From positions 620,001 through 684,000 of the forward strand of contig JAUJYN010000035.1 in assembly GCA_030737835.1 (NCBI GenBank): a stretch of 64,000 nt of DNA, read 5' to 3'. The notes under the pieces were generated by a model, which did not search any database, was not told where the DNA came from, and was given only the letters and a program-made list of their open reading frames with translations. The first letter of the stretch is position 1; every line of letters starts with the position of its first letter. The position numbers and the translations under genes were made by a program. Below, one piece after another: positions 47,819 to 58,876 of this stretch. This stretch comes from Acorus gramineus (lineage: Eukaryota; Streptophyta; Magnoliopsida; Acorales; Acoraceae).

Positions 47819-50800
47819 TGTCACGCCCCAGGGTGGCCGTCCCCGAGACGTGGCAATAATGAAATATCAGCTATCAATACCTGAGGTCAACAAAGACTCC
47901 AACAAAAACACACAATGTGGCAAAGCAGAGATAATGATAACTGACTGAAAAGCGGAAGCATAAGATATCAACAATGTCTGTAAACCAATAACATTGTTAA
48001 AGACTCGAATACACAATCACTGTCCTGTGAGAGCCAAGTCTAGTCCAAATAAAATACAACCTGTGCCACATGCACAATTTACAATACATAAAATGACTCT
48101 AGGACTGCTGACAGCCTCGCACTCGCCACCCGCCGGAAGAACGCTCCACGCCCATAAGACAACACCACAGGGAAGCTCCAGCTCCACGCCCAACACTGCC
48201 CCTGAAAAGAAACAATATGCGAGGGGTGAGCTACAAGCTCAGTGAGTGGCTGGAAACCAATCACCATACAACAGTTCAATACTAAAGCAATTTCCTCTCA
48301 AGGAAAACATGGGTAGAAACCCAATGGATAACAAGGTCACGCGCTGGCGCGACTAACCTCACCCTCATCTTCACTCTTGGAGGGAGACTTTTGGGGAGAG
48401 ACCATACCGTTGGTCGAAGAGACGCAGAATTACTGGTCTACACAACACTACTGGATCACCAACCTCACCCTCACCCTCACTCCAGAAGGGAGACTCTTGG
48501 GACTTTTAGGGAGAGACCATACTATTGGTCGAAGAGACCCGGAATTACTGGTTTACACAACACTACTGGATCATCAATCCCTGAGATAACTGCCCAACGA
48601 CGTCTTTGCACATAGATACGCAACCGGACCCAACAACTGTCACGCCCCAGGGCGGCCATCCCCGAGACGCGACAATGGTATATATGATATCAGCAGTCTA
48701 TACATGAGGTCAATAACATACTCTAAACAACATCAAAATGACAACACATACAACAATGAGGCTGACATGATATATACACAAATAGCGGAAGCTAAAAGAC
48801 TGAATCTGTAATTCAAAGACATATTACAGACTCGATACATAATCAACTGTCCTGTGAGAGCCAATATATACACGACATCCAAATATAATACAAACGCGTG
48901 CTCAAGCACGGAATACAATACATACAAGCAAAGGGGGATGCTGAATGGCCTCTCACACGAAGAACGTGACGCTGCTCCGCTACTGCTGACGTGCCTCGGG
49001 GAGCTCCTCCTGCTGATCCGACTCAGATATCACTGGAGAAAATATATGCGAGGGGTGAGGCACACGCTCAGTGAATAGCACAACCCATGCATCACAATTC
49101 ATATTAACCTCAAATCATTTATAGCCTCTAAGTGGCAATAACTACACAATCCAGTGGGTCGCTCATTGCCAACCCACTACACCCTCACCCTCACCCTCAA
49201 ACTGGTGACATGGTCTTTTGGGACTGACTAGGCTGTTAATCACCCTTGGTCCACCGATAGCCTCTCCTCCACACCGTAGCTCGCCTGGTCTACTCCCACG
49301 ATTCAGCACAGTCCGAAACCAAATCAGGAGGTGCCTACTGATGGGAGCCCTCTGTCAGGACGGCCTGTCTAACGCTGAGGAGTCCCTACACGGATCCAAC
49401 GAAGGGAAGAGAAACAGCCTACCCACACGGATACGATCCACTTGGATCCGCCGACACCGATCTCAACTCTATAAATGTCATGAATTCTTCAGAATTCCTC
49501 TAGGGCGCATAACTAAGATGCGGGGAAGCATATATTATAACCACAAGGTTATAATATTCTCTAAGGCATGCTAATTACAAAACTCGCATTTGATTTAAAT
49601 AAATTAAACTAAATGGGACGCATGCGTAGGTCGAGGCTTCCCTAGCATGAAAACATGGTATCAGGATGCTTGGGCCTTTACACATATCATAAGGGTGCAT
49701 ATCCCTAACATGCAAGGCCTAGGGTGGCATGGATACTACATAATAATCATGCATGCATAGTTTACAATTAATACTATCTAATATGCAATTATGGTGCCCC
49801 AGGGGAGGGCAATGCACGCCTACGTGCATCGAACGCCTCCCAACTGGGTTGGATTGTCCCACTCACCAATACCCGGGTCGTCGCGTGATCGCCCTTTGAG
49901 ATCTGCAAGACATGGGAAACCAAAATGGTGAGTAAAATACACAAATACACAAGAAATACGCTAGAAATACCCAACACTCGGACAAGCATGCATACGGGCC
50001 CGTACGCACGCGAGTCCGAGTGCCCCAACACACTCCCGCACCCCCGGGCAGCCATGCGCACGGCCACCCGCATGCACGCGCACGGGTGCGCACGCACGCA
50101 CGAAGCCCCGCGCCCCGGGCGCACTGCCGCGCCCCAGCCCTCACGCCCAGGCGCGCCGCACGCTCGCGCGCACCGCGCGTCCAGTCCTTGATGCACCCGC
50201 GCGCACTGCGCCCCAGCGCAGCACCTCGCGCGCACACCGGCACGCACTGCGCCGCAGCGCAGTACCCCCGCGCCCACTGCTGCTCCCCTGGGCAGCAGCC
50301 GCTCGCACGCCCAGCGCGTACAGCCCGCGCGTACGCGCGCACGCCCGCCACCGCGCCCGACTGCGCGCCTGCGCCTGCCTGCGCTTACCTGCGCGCGCAG
50401 GCTCGCGCGCACCCGCGCGGATGGCCCCGCACGCGCGCCCAAGCCACTCCCACACCCCCAACACCCCCCCCCCCAACCCCCTAACCACCAGCATGCCATG
50501 CATACCCATAAGCCACCCTAAACAAGCATCAACACAAGAAAAAGGAAGGAAGAAAGCTTACCCAAAGGAGGAAAGACAAAGGGGTGAAAACGGGTGCCCT
50601 TCGCGCACCGATTTGCCACCACCAAGACCACCACCACCAAGCCCTCTTCTCAGCCAAAGAGGGGCCGAAAACAGAGGAGAAAAGGAGGTAAGAGAGGAGG
50701 TCTCACAAGGGGGAAATCGAAAATGAAACCATTGAAGGATAGATCGGGTCCTTACCAAACTTTTCTCCTTCTAGGGTTTCTTCTTTCAAGAACTCTAGCT

Positions 50801-53800
50801 AGATCATAAAGGGGAAATAAAGAGAGGAGATGAGAGAGCTTGAGAGAGAAGATGATGAATAGGGGAGGGGGACACTATGCTTGGGCTTGGGTTTCATTTA
50901 AGGCACACACACACACCACACACACTCACCACTCACTTAACTTAGCACTAATTAGGTTAAGCTAGGTTTAGTTAGGTTTAGATGCACTTTGACCCTAGTC
51001 AACCCAACCACACTAGAAAACAAAACCAATTGACCAAGTCAAGGGTCAACTTTGACCAAGTCAAGTCTCCCAATGACTTTTCGCTTTGTCAAAACCTGGA
51101 TACGATTCGGAACTACAAAATTCTGAAACGTTACCGGAATTCGATGAAATTTTCGTGAGTGGCTTGAAATGGCACCAGGACACATAATATGCAGTTAGAT
51201 TTTCAATCGGAGTCCTCAAGCTCAGGATGATAGCTAAAAGTCCAAAATTTTAGCGGTTCCAATCGAAAAAAGAAAAAGTTGAAAAACTGCCAGAATGCTC
51301 CAATGGTGACTAGAAGGATAAAAGTGACACATATATAACAACAACTATGGGAACGGACGAACAACGAATGGGTCACGCGGCGATGTGTCCTCACTTCATC
51401 CTCAACCTCACCCTTTAGAGGTGACATAGGACTTTTGGAAGAGACTTACACTGCTCTAGCCCTATCCCCCGCGTAGCCTCTACCTGGTATACTCCCACGA
51501 TCAGTACGCTTCCGAATGCATCAGTGGTACATACGGATGGGAGCCCTCTGTCAGGACAGCTTTTCCAACGCCGGGGAGTTCCTACATCGGATCCAACGAA
51601 GGGGAGAACGATTTCACGCTCGCAATATCATTCGTTAGCCCTCTCCCGGGTAGCCTCTACCTGGTACACTCCCACGATCAGTACACTTCTGAACGCATCG
51701 GTGGTACCTACGGATGGGAGCCCTCTGTCAGGACAGCTTTAACCCGGCCCGCTTCAACACGGACGACATTGGGAGGAAACACTCCATGTTCGCAAAGCGA
51801 ACCCAATGGAAAAATGACTACTCTCGATAATCACATATCGATGATATCGAATACTATTGTACTCCCACACGGTTGCGTCGCTCGGACACAAGGGGGGGGG
51901 TTGCCTCTGCTCTCACGCAGAAATAATCCCAAGGCACATAACCCAACAAGCGGTTCATATACATGCCTCGCACGGGTAGGCCTAGCTTAATGCCACAACT
52001 ACCGGCTTAACAAAACCGATAAGATAATGAATTCTCCTGAATTCCAAACGAGTGCATCGCTCGGATGCACGGGGGCGATTACATCGCTAGCGCTCTAACT
52101 AATAAGGTACAACCCGACAACGGGTCATACCCACGCCTATTTTAGATAGGCCTAATTAGTTTTAACATGCGCATATATTTTATAGGAGAATTAAATCTTA
52201 GTTATGTGCATGAACCATATGCACAATCATATATCAATTAATCATAGGGATACTCCCTAATCATGGATTTACATCATAATCAACATGCATACAAGGTATG
52301 GCCCACTTAAAAATGCATACATGGCCATTAATCATATAAGCACACAAGGCATAACTTAAGTATGCGTTGGATATCACCAACTTAAATGGGAAGGGTCAAG
52401 CGCGATCTCGCGCACTAATAGGTGCATGCCAATATTCCAAACGAACCTGAGTCGAGTAGGAAATCGCATCTACTTACTCAGTTCATACAAAGGGAGAGGG
52501 CAAGAGAGTGCTCACCATCTCTTGAAGTTGGTCATAGCTTTGCCCCACTATCATGGGCGCAAAACTACACCACGCCCTCGAGAAGGGAATATTAGGCGTG
52601 TGCCCATTATTAACCCATACTTAATCATGCTGGATATTCCAATTAATATGGTAGGAGTAGTATTACAATACTACCTAAGGCATGCCATATTCTATACATC
52701 CATACACATTACAGAATACATGCCCATACTAGAGGGGCGCATGCAATACAATCATACATACATGAATACAATACATGCCATATAAGCCTAGCATGCAAGA
52801 TATCTAACATATTATAGTTTAAGCATGGCCATACTACTTATGTGGATGCCCCATCGATCGGCGACGCACGACTACACGCGTCGAGCGCATCTCGAGGGGG
52901 GGGGGGATTGGATCAAACCACTCACCACAACCCGGGACCTCGCGCATCCCTTTCGACGAGATCTGCAAGGTAAGGGCATCAAATTTGGTGAGTAACATCA
53001 TACTATAACACTTAGAAATTACTAGAAATGCCAAAGACTTAGACATGCACGCATACGGGCTTGCACGCATGCGAGCACGCGCGTACGCACGCATGCCCGA
53101 GTGCCCCAGCACCTACCCGAGCCCCTGGGCAGCCCCGCGCATGCCTTAGCACGCGCACGCACCCACGCGCATGCACTGGCACCCTACCGCATGCCCAGGC
53201 CCGCCCAGACAACTTGCCCCGCGCGCGCGCACACTACCAGCGCCTGTGCGCACCCGCGCGCCCTCTCCGCGTGGACAGACCCGCGCGCGCGCCCAGCACC
53301 CTTTAACCCCTTTTAACCCCTCCCCAACCCCTCACACACACTCTAACCCATCTACCTAGCATGCAAGACCTCCCCAACCATCCCAACAGCCATATAAAAT
53401 CAAAAAGAAGGGGAAGAGGACTTACCAAAAGAGGGAAAGGGAAAGGGGGAGATGCGGGGCTCTCGACGCGCCCACGGCCACCTCAACCACCACCACCACC
53501 ACACCTCCTCTTCAGCCTCTCCACCAGCCCTTCTTGGCTGAAAAACAGAGGAGAGAAGGGCATAAAAAGGGAGCTAGAGAGAGGAGAATCAACAACAACA
53601 ACAACAAAGGCACAAAACTCACCTTCATGCACTTGCACCTCCTCTTCTTGCTCCATCTTCTTCTCCTTGGCATAAAATCAAACACTTGGGGAGTGTTTGA
53701 AAGAGAGAAAGAGAGCCTTAAGAGAGGGAGGGAAAGTGTTCCACGAAATGGGAGAGAGGGGGAGAGAGAGAGGGGCAAAAAAGTCATTTTCATGCCCAAA

Positions 53801-54221
53801 TAGTGCCTAGGGTTGACCTTAAGGGGGGGGTGAGGTTAGGGTTAGGCTCACCCACTCACAAATCAAATAACCAATGGTTTCTTCATCCCTAAGCAAGGTG
53901 GGGGTATGGTTACCAAAGGTCACCACATCCCCAAAATATCTCACACTATTCGACCAACCAGGAACTCTCAAAACCCGGATACGGTTCAAAACTACATATT
54001 TTTTAAAACGTTACCAGAATTCGATGAAATTTTTATGGGTAGTACGAAACAGTACCAGGACCCATAATATGCAGTTAGATTTCTAATCAGAGTACTCCAA
54101 CTCCCGCAGGTGGCTAAAAGCCAAAATTTTAGTGACTCCGATCGAAAAAGAAAAAGGCCCTGAATGACCCAGATGCGACCAAGGCTTAACCAAAATGGCT
54201 CCAAATGACACAGGCATAACA
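47819..54221 (-). mobile_element. C7: 5' LTR of the C element (holds A7)
   Basis: In plus-strand reading it starts TGTCACGCCCCAGGGT at 47819 and ends GGCATAACA at 54221. Without A7 it is about 3.7 kb. It has a double 115-bp unit (about 48365-48560), a CpG-rich block (about 53047-53300), and donor-like and acceptor-like sites as in C6. The start side carries the usual ATCGAATTC box of the family. Confidence 0.92.
48638..51340 (-). mobile_element. A7: solo family A LTR inside C7
   Basis: In plus-strand reading it starts TGTCACGCCCCAGGGC at 48638 and ends ATATATAACA at 51340, with ACAAC on both sides. At about 2.7 kb it is the short form of the family. The uninterrupted site CCCAACAACTATGGG is visible in C5 near 39633. 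It has a CpG-rich block at about 49996-50445. It arrived after the C element had inserted. Confidence 0.95.
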
Positions 54222-55821
54222 TGTTCTGCCTCCACTGGAGAGAAACAAAAGAAAACGAGGAATGAGCTAAAAGCTCAGTGGATAGTCAACCACCACACAA
54301 TGAAGATAATACATAGTCAACACTTAAACGAATACACAACAAGTTGTCAACAAATACTCCACAATCACTCCACGTCATCCGGTAGCCCTCTCCCTGTCAG
54401 CCTGCCCATGATGGTACCAGTCATAGGGAGGAACCTCACAGGGTACCTCTGACGCTGGGTAGCTTCAACGCACAATGACATTGGGGTGATACACTCCACA
54501 CTCGTGAGGATCACATAAATCAACAACGTATACCATACTCGATAACTAGCTAGTTGAAATCCATAGAATCCCAACAGGTGCATCACGAGGACGCGGGGGA
54601 AAGCTATTTCTTATCCACACTTACTAATGTTAATTATGACCTTATAAACTAGTCATACACCCATCTATCTTAAAAAAAAAACAGGGTATAAAGTTATTAC
54701 TATGAGCATGAGGTAATTAAGCACCCACCAAACGTGCAAACAGGGTGTAAGGACAAGTAGAGGCAAGAATTATAGCTAACTCGAAGGAGCATATCAATAA
54801 GTATGTACAAATGATCCTAGAACATGGTATTTAATCCTACATAGCACATCCATCATCATATACAAGCAATACAACCCAAAAGTTCTCTATAATATCATCC
54901 CATTGCATAAAATACACTATAGTGCCTAACAAGCATGCTATTATTACTTCTATTGCATGGGTCGGACCACTCACCAATACCAAATCGTCACTCGCTCAAT
55001 CCACGAGGAGTTGATGTGGGATAGCGAGCAGGGCGGGAGTGGGAAGAGCACGACGCACTCCCACCACAGCACAAACTTGCTAGAAAATTGATAACTTCTA
55101 GATCCTACAACCAATGGTGCTAAAATTGAATATGATAACTCCTGACACATAAACAAGCATATATCATCAAGGCACCAACTCCAGATATAGATCACAGCAT
55201 GCATAATAGCATAAAAACTCACACATGCCAGAACTGGCTCGTCTACCCCCAAACATCCATGAACTTTCTTCACTCCAGCACCAAGTACATGTCCAAAATT
55301 CTGAAATAATTTACACACATTCATTCACATGTGAGGATCATAATCCATGAAGACATCGGAGTCTAATTAAGCTTCTAACTGCTAGAAATAAATTAGTTTC
55401 AGAAGCTGGTCATTTCACACGCGAATCTGGACAGTCCTTAGAGATTGACTCATAACTTCCAACACAGATAACATTTTAACCCCAAATTAGAAGATAGCTA
55501 TCTGCCTTACCTCTCTAAGCAATATCCAAGACTCCCATCACCATAATCAATTTCTCCTCAACTTAACCACTGCTGGTCCACACAAAACAGAGCAAACAGA
55601 GAGGGGGGAAAGGGTTAGGGAGGGTGAATAACATAATACAAGCATATACAAGCCACTCTACATACCTTAACACTCTCACAATTTCTCCAACAAAGATCCA
55701 CCAAAAATTTCCCAAACACACTCCCCAAACCCTCTCATCAACTCAGCTGGGACAGCAACAAAAGAGAGAGAAAAAGTGGTAGAAAATGAGACTTAGATGA
55801 CATAAAGTCCTATAGAAGGGT

Positions 55822-55828
55822 TTATATA
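55822..55828 (-). promoter_or_regulatory. TATA box of the B2 5' LTR
   Basis: TATATAA on the minus strand, about 355 bp after the LTR start at 56184. It would be the promoter used for a B2 transcript. Confidence 0.65.
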
Positions 55829-56184
55829 GTGGTTAAGGTAATAAGGGGGTGAACTTAAGCTAATCCTACCCAACCAATTACCAAAAAAAAGAAAACCAAC
55901 CAATGGGAGGTGAGACTTCTTAAGCTCACCCTAGGTGACCTTAGCACACCAAAGGAGTTCATAATTATCCATAACTATTCCACCACCAACAAGTAACAAA
56001 TGAAAATCCGGATACCAATCGGAACTGAAACCCCAAAAAAAAAAAAAAACATTTCCAATTACGCCGAGGCAGTTATCAAACCAAAGAAAACACTGATAAA
56101 TCATTCAACTAGGGGGAACAATCACCAAAATAATAATAATAATAACACCCATATTATAAATTCCAAAATGACAAAAATTTAACA

Positions 56185-57568
56185 GATCGCTTGTGGACTG
56201 GGTTCCATAGTAGCATATGGAGTCGCTTCGATATATCATTGTGCGTTGTAGCTTCCCGGTTGAGGCCAGAGCCCTGTGAGGTGCTCCCAGATACTATGCT
56301 TGTTGGTGCGCCCATATGGCAGAGATAGTGGGCATGGGAGGCTACCAGGTAGAGGCCACGCTGGGAGAGTGCTACCGGATGATGTCGAGAGTGTGGACTC
56401 CTTGTGATGAATCTACCCATTGAGTGCACGAAGTTGGAGTTCCAATGGTTGTAGTTGGGAGACTTGTCGGTGGTGGCATGTGGAGCACAGTTGTGGATAC
56501 TATCGTGTTTTGCCCAACATTGGTCGCAAATGAGGAGACGCGATGCTAACGTTTGTGATCGGACTCAACCGCCCTTTCAGATAGATGACGTCGCATAGGC
56601 ATTGTCGAGGTTCGATGACCTCTTATTGCTTGTCTTGTGGATTAAGTGCGGTTGAGCGGTTTACCCAATGTGTAAGTGTCATTATGAGCGCCAGCCATGC
56701 TCGAGGAGCAGAATCTGGACTTAATCGTCAGAGGAATTGTTCTGATCTCCCCATGGAGGTTGAAGATCAAGTACCCTTGCCACGAATCGATGATCTATTT
56801 GACCAAGCTCTGGGAGCCAGTGTCTTCTCTTAGATCGATCTTCACGCAGGGTACCCCAAATTGGAGATCCAAGAGTCGAGCATTCTGTTGATGGCCTTTG
56901 TGACCTTTTCAGACAGTACGAGTTTTAAGTACTGATGTCGGGGTTGCCAAATACACCGGATGCCTTCGTGGATCTCAAAAGTTTTATTGGGCCTCTATGG
57001 ACTACTTTGAGGTAGTCTTCATTGAGATTGCTAGTGGCACGATGAAAATGCGATATGGGTGACCTTGTTTCCCCAGGATGGCATGCCCTCAGGCAAAGTT
57101 CGAGAATCATCATCGCGTTGGAAAGCGTCAGTCCATCGATATTCCTTAGTGGACATGGGTGTGGGTTATCATGGATTATTGTGGGCTCGCTCAAGTCACG
57201 TTCGGGTCGTGACGCCATCTAGGTGATCATTTACTGACTGACTAAGTCCGCGTTTCCCTCCATATCCGACTGACTGAGTCTCTGAGCGCTTTGACGCGGG
57301 TATTCGCCTTCGTGATTGTGCGTCTTCATGGCACTCCGGTCGGCGCTATTTCGGGTTGAGACGCAAGGGTTACTTCGGAGTGCTGGCATAGTCTTCAGCA
57401 GGCTTTGGCGCGAGCCTCCATATAAGTACAGCGTTTCACCGCCAATTGATGGCCAAACAAAGAGGATGATTCAGACCTTGGAGGACATGTTAAGTGCCTG
57501 CGTGCTTGACTTGGGGCAGTTGGGTGAGGCACCACCCATTTGGTGGAGTATGCCTGCAAGACAACTAC
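56185..57568 (+). mobile_element. Short internal region of a C-type element, right half
   Basis: It continues 21721-22405 after the B2 insertion and starts with the second GATCGCT. On the plus strand, eroded reverse transcriptase-like (near 56745-56890) and integrase-like stretches (near 57435-57560) can be seen. They align with the reverse complement of 45740-47150. It is followed at 57569 by LTR C8 with no polypurine tract that I can see, so the link to C8 is not certain. Confidence 0.75.
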
Positions 57569-58876
57569 TGTTATGCTTGTGTCATTTGGAGCCATTTCGG
57601 TTAAGCCTTGGTCACTTCTGGGTCATTCAGGGCCTTTTTAATTTTTTGATCGGAGCCGCTAAAATTTTGGCTTTTAGTCACCTGCGGGAGTAAGAGTACT
57701 CTGATACCGTTTAGTACTACCCATAAAAATTTCATCGAATTCCGGTAACGTTTTAAAAAATATGCAGTTCCGAATCGCATCCGGGTTTGGCCGTTACTGG
57801 ATTGGGAGGTGAGATTTGATTGTGCACGCCTAAGGGGGGATTTTATGTATTTTGACCAAGTCATGAAGCTTCTTTGTTTGTTTGTGTTGGTGAGGGTTGA
57901 CAAGTCAACCTCACCTAACACCTTTTACACCATTTAAAGCCCCAAAAATGTGTGTGTGTGTGTGCACTTCCCTCTCTCTTCCCCTCTCACTCTCACGTGG
58001 ACTTCTCTTGGCTTTCTTTCTCTCTTTCACACACATCCCCCATGTGTTTGATGAAATGCCAAGGAGAAGAAGATGGAGCAAGAAGAGGAGGTGCAAGTGC
58101 AAGCAAGGTGAGTGTGTGTGCTAGTGTTGATTGTTTCTCTTCCCTCTCCTTCCCCCCCCCCCCGCCCCCCCCCCCCCCATAGTGGATCCTTGATTTTTCC
58201 CCTCCCCTTTGGTTCAGCCATGAAGAAGAGAAGCAAAGATGGAGGTGGTGGTAGTGGTGGTGGCGGTCGAGGTGGTCAAGGGTGCGCTTGCGAGCCCCTA
58301 CATCTCCCCCTTCCCTCCCCCTCTCTTTTGGTGAGTTTGTCCTCTTCTTTATTGGTTTTTATACATGTTAGGGTGTTTGGGAGGGCATGCATATGAGGTG
58401 TTTTGAGTTGGGTACATGTGGGGGCAAGGGGGGAGGGTTGGGGAGTGCTGGGCGCGCGCGCGGGTCTGCGCGCAGAGGGGGGCTGGCAGGCGCAAGCGGG
58501 CGCACAGGCACGCGGGTGTTGGCAGCGCGCGCAGTGCGCGCATGGCGTGCGCGCGTGTGTGCACGCGAGTGCGCGTGGCAGTAAGTCTGGGCATGCGCCT
58601 GGGCATGCGGCAGGGTGCCAGTGCGTGCGCGTGCATGTGCGTGCGCATGCTGGGACATGCGTGGGGCTGCCCAGGGGTTCGGGTAGGTGCTGGGGTACTC
58701 GGGCATGCGTCCGTACGCGCGTGCTCGCATGCGTGCGAGCCCGTATGCATGCATGTCTAAGTCTTTGGTATTTCTAGTGATTTCTAAGTGTTAAATTGTG
58801 ATGTTACTCACCAAATTTGATGCCCTTACCTTGCAGATCTCGTCGGATGGGATGTGCGAGATCCCGGGTAATGGTG
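57569..58876 (+). mobile_element. C8: family C LTR, cut by an A element
   Basis: It starts TGTTATGCTTGTGTCA at 57569 and runs through the start half of the LTR: the ATCGAATTCCGG box, a TG run (about 57948), donor-like GCAAG|GTGAGT near 58108, acceptor-like GGTTCAG near 58217, a C-rich run (58152-58178), donor-like TTTTG|GTGAGT near 58330, a CpG-rich block (about 58448-58750), and TTGCAG with the 37-nt segment. The A element then inserts in TGGTG. It may be the 3' LTR paired with C3, but the two differ in the compared part. Confidence 0.85.

Larger units (their letters stand above)
38816..54221 (-). mobile_element. C element with short internal region, inside the B2 5' LTR
   Basis: The outer ends are TGTCACGCCCCAGG at 38816 and GGCATAACA at 54221, with TGTTC on both sides (38811-38815 and 54222-54226). 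The parts, in minus-strand order, are 5' LTR C7 (47819-54221, holding A7), primer site 47798-47813, an internal region of about 2.2 kb (45605-47818), a plus-oriented LTR C6 (41879-45604), and LTR piece C5 (38816-41878). It is broken, and the C6 borders lack a clean duplication, so the left half has been rearranged. It carries no full gag or pol and looks non-autonomous. Confidence 0.82.
22406..56184 (-). mobile_element. B2: nearly complete Tekay/Del chromovirus with nested guests
   Basis: The element reads on the minus strand: 5' LTR 38451-56184, primer site 38431-38446, gag to chromodomain 38340-27901, polypurine tract 27861-27873, 3' LTR 22406-27860. Without guests it is about 9.6 kb, the usual Del size. 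The flanks share GATCGCT (22399-22405 and 56185-56191), and the uninterrupted site is visible in a sister element near 47125-47150. Guests are A4, A5 with A6, and a C element with C6 and A7. The LTRs differ at about twenty positions in the 365 bp I compared (22406-22770 against 38451-38815) and less elsewhere. That suggests an age of the order of one to a few million years at common plant rates. Coding is broken by the guest in gag and by a handful of other breaks. Confidence 0.93.
38451..56184 (-). mobile_element. 5' LTR of B2, split by a C element
   Basis: The LTR pieces are 38451-38815 and 54227-56184, separated by a whole C element with TGTTC duplicated. Without it the LTR is about 2.3 kb. 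The sense start is at 56184, and a TATA box lies at 55822-55828. It pairs with 22406-27860. Confidence 0.92.

Noticed and set aside
57569-58876. C8 as a certain 3' LTR paired with C3
   Set aside because: No polypurine tract is visible before it, and the small overlapping part differs strongly from C3. I list it as a C LTR with uncertain partnership.
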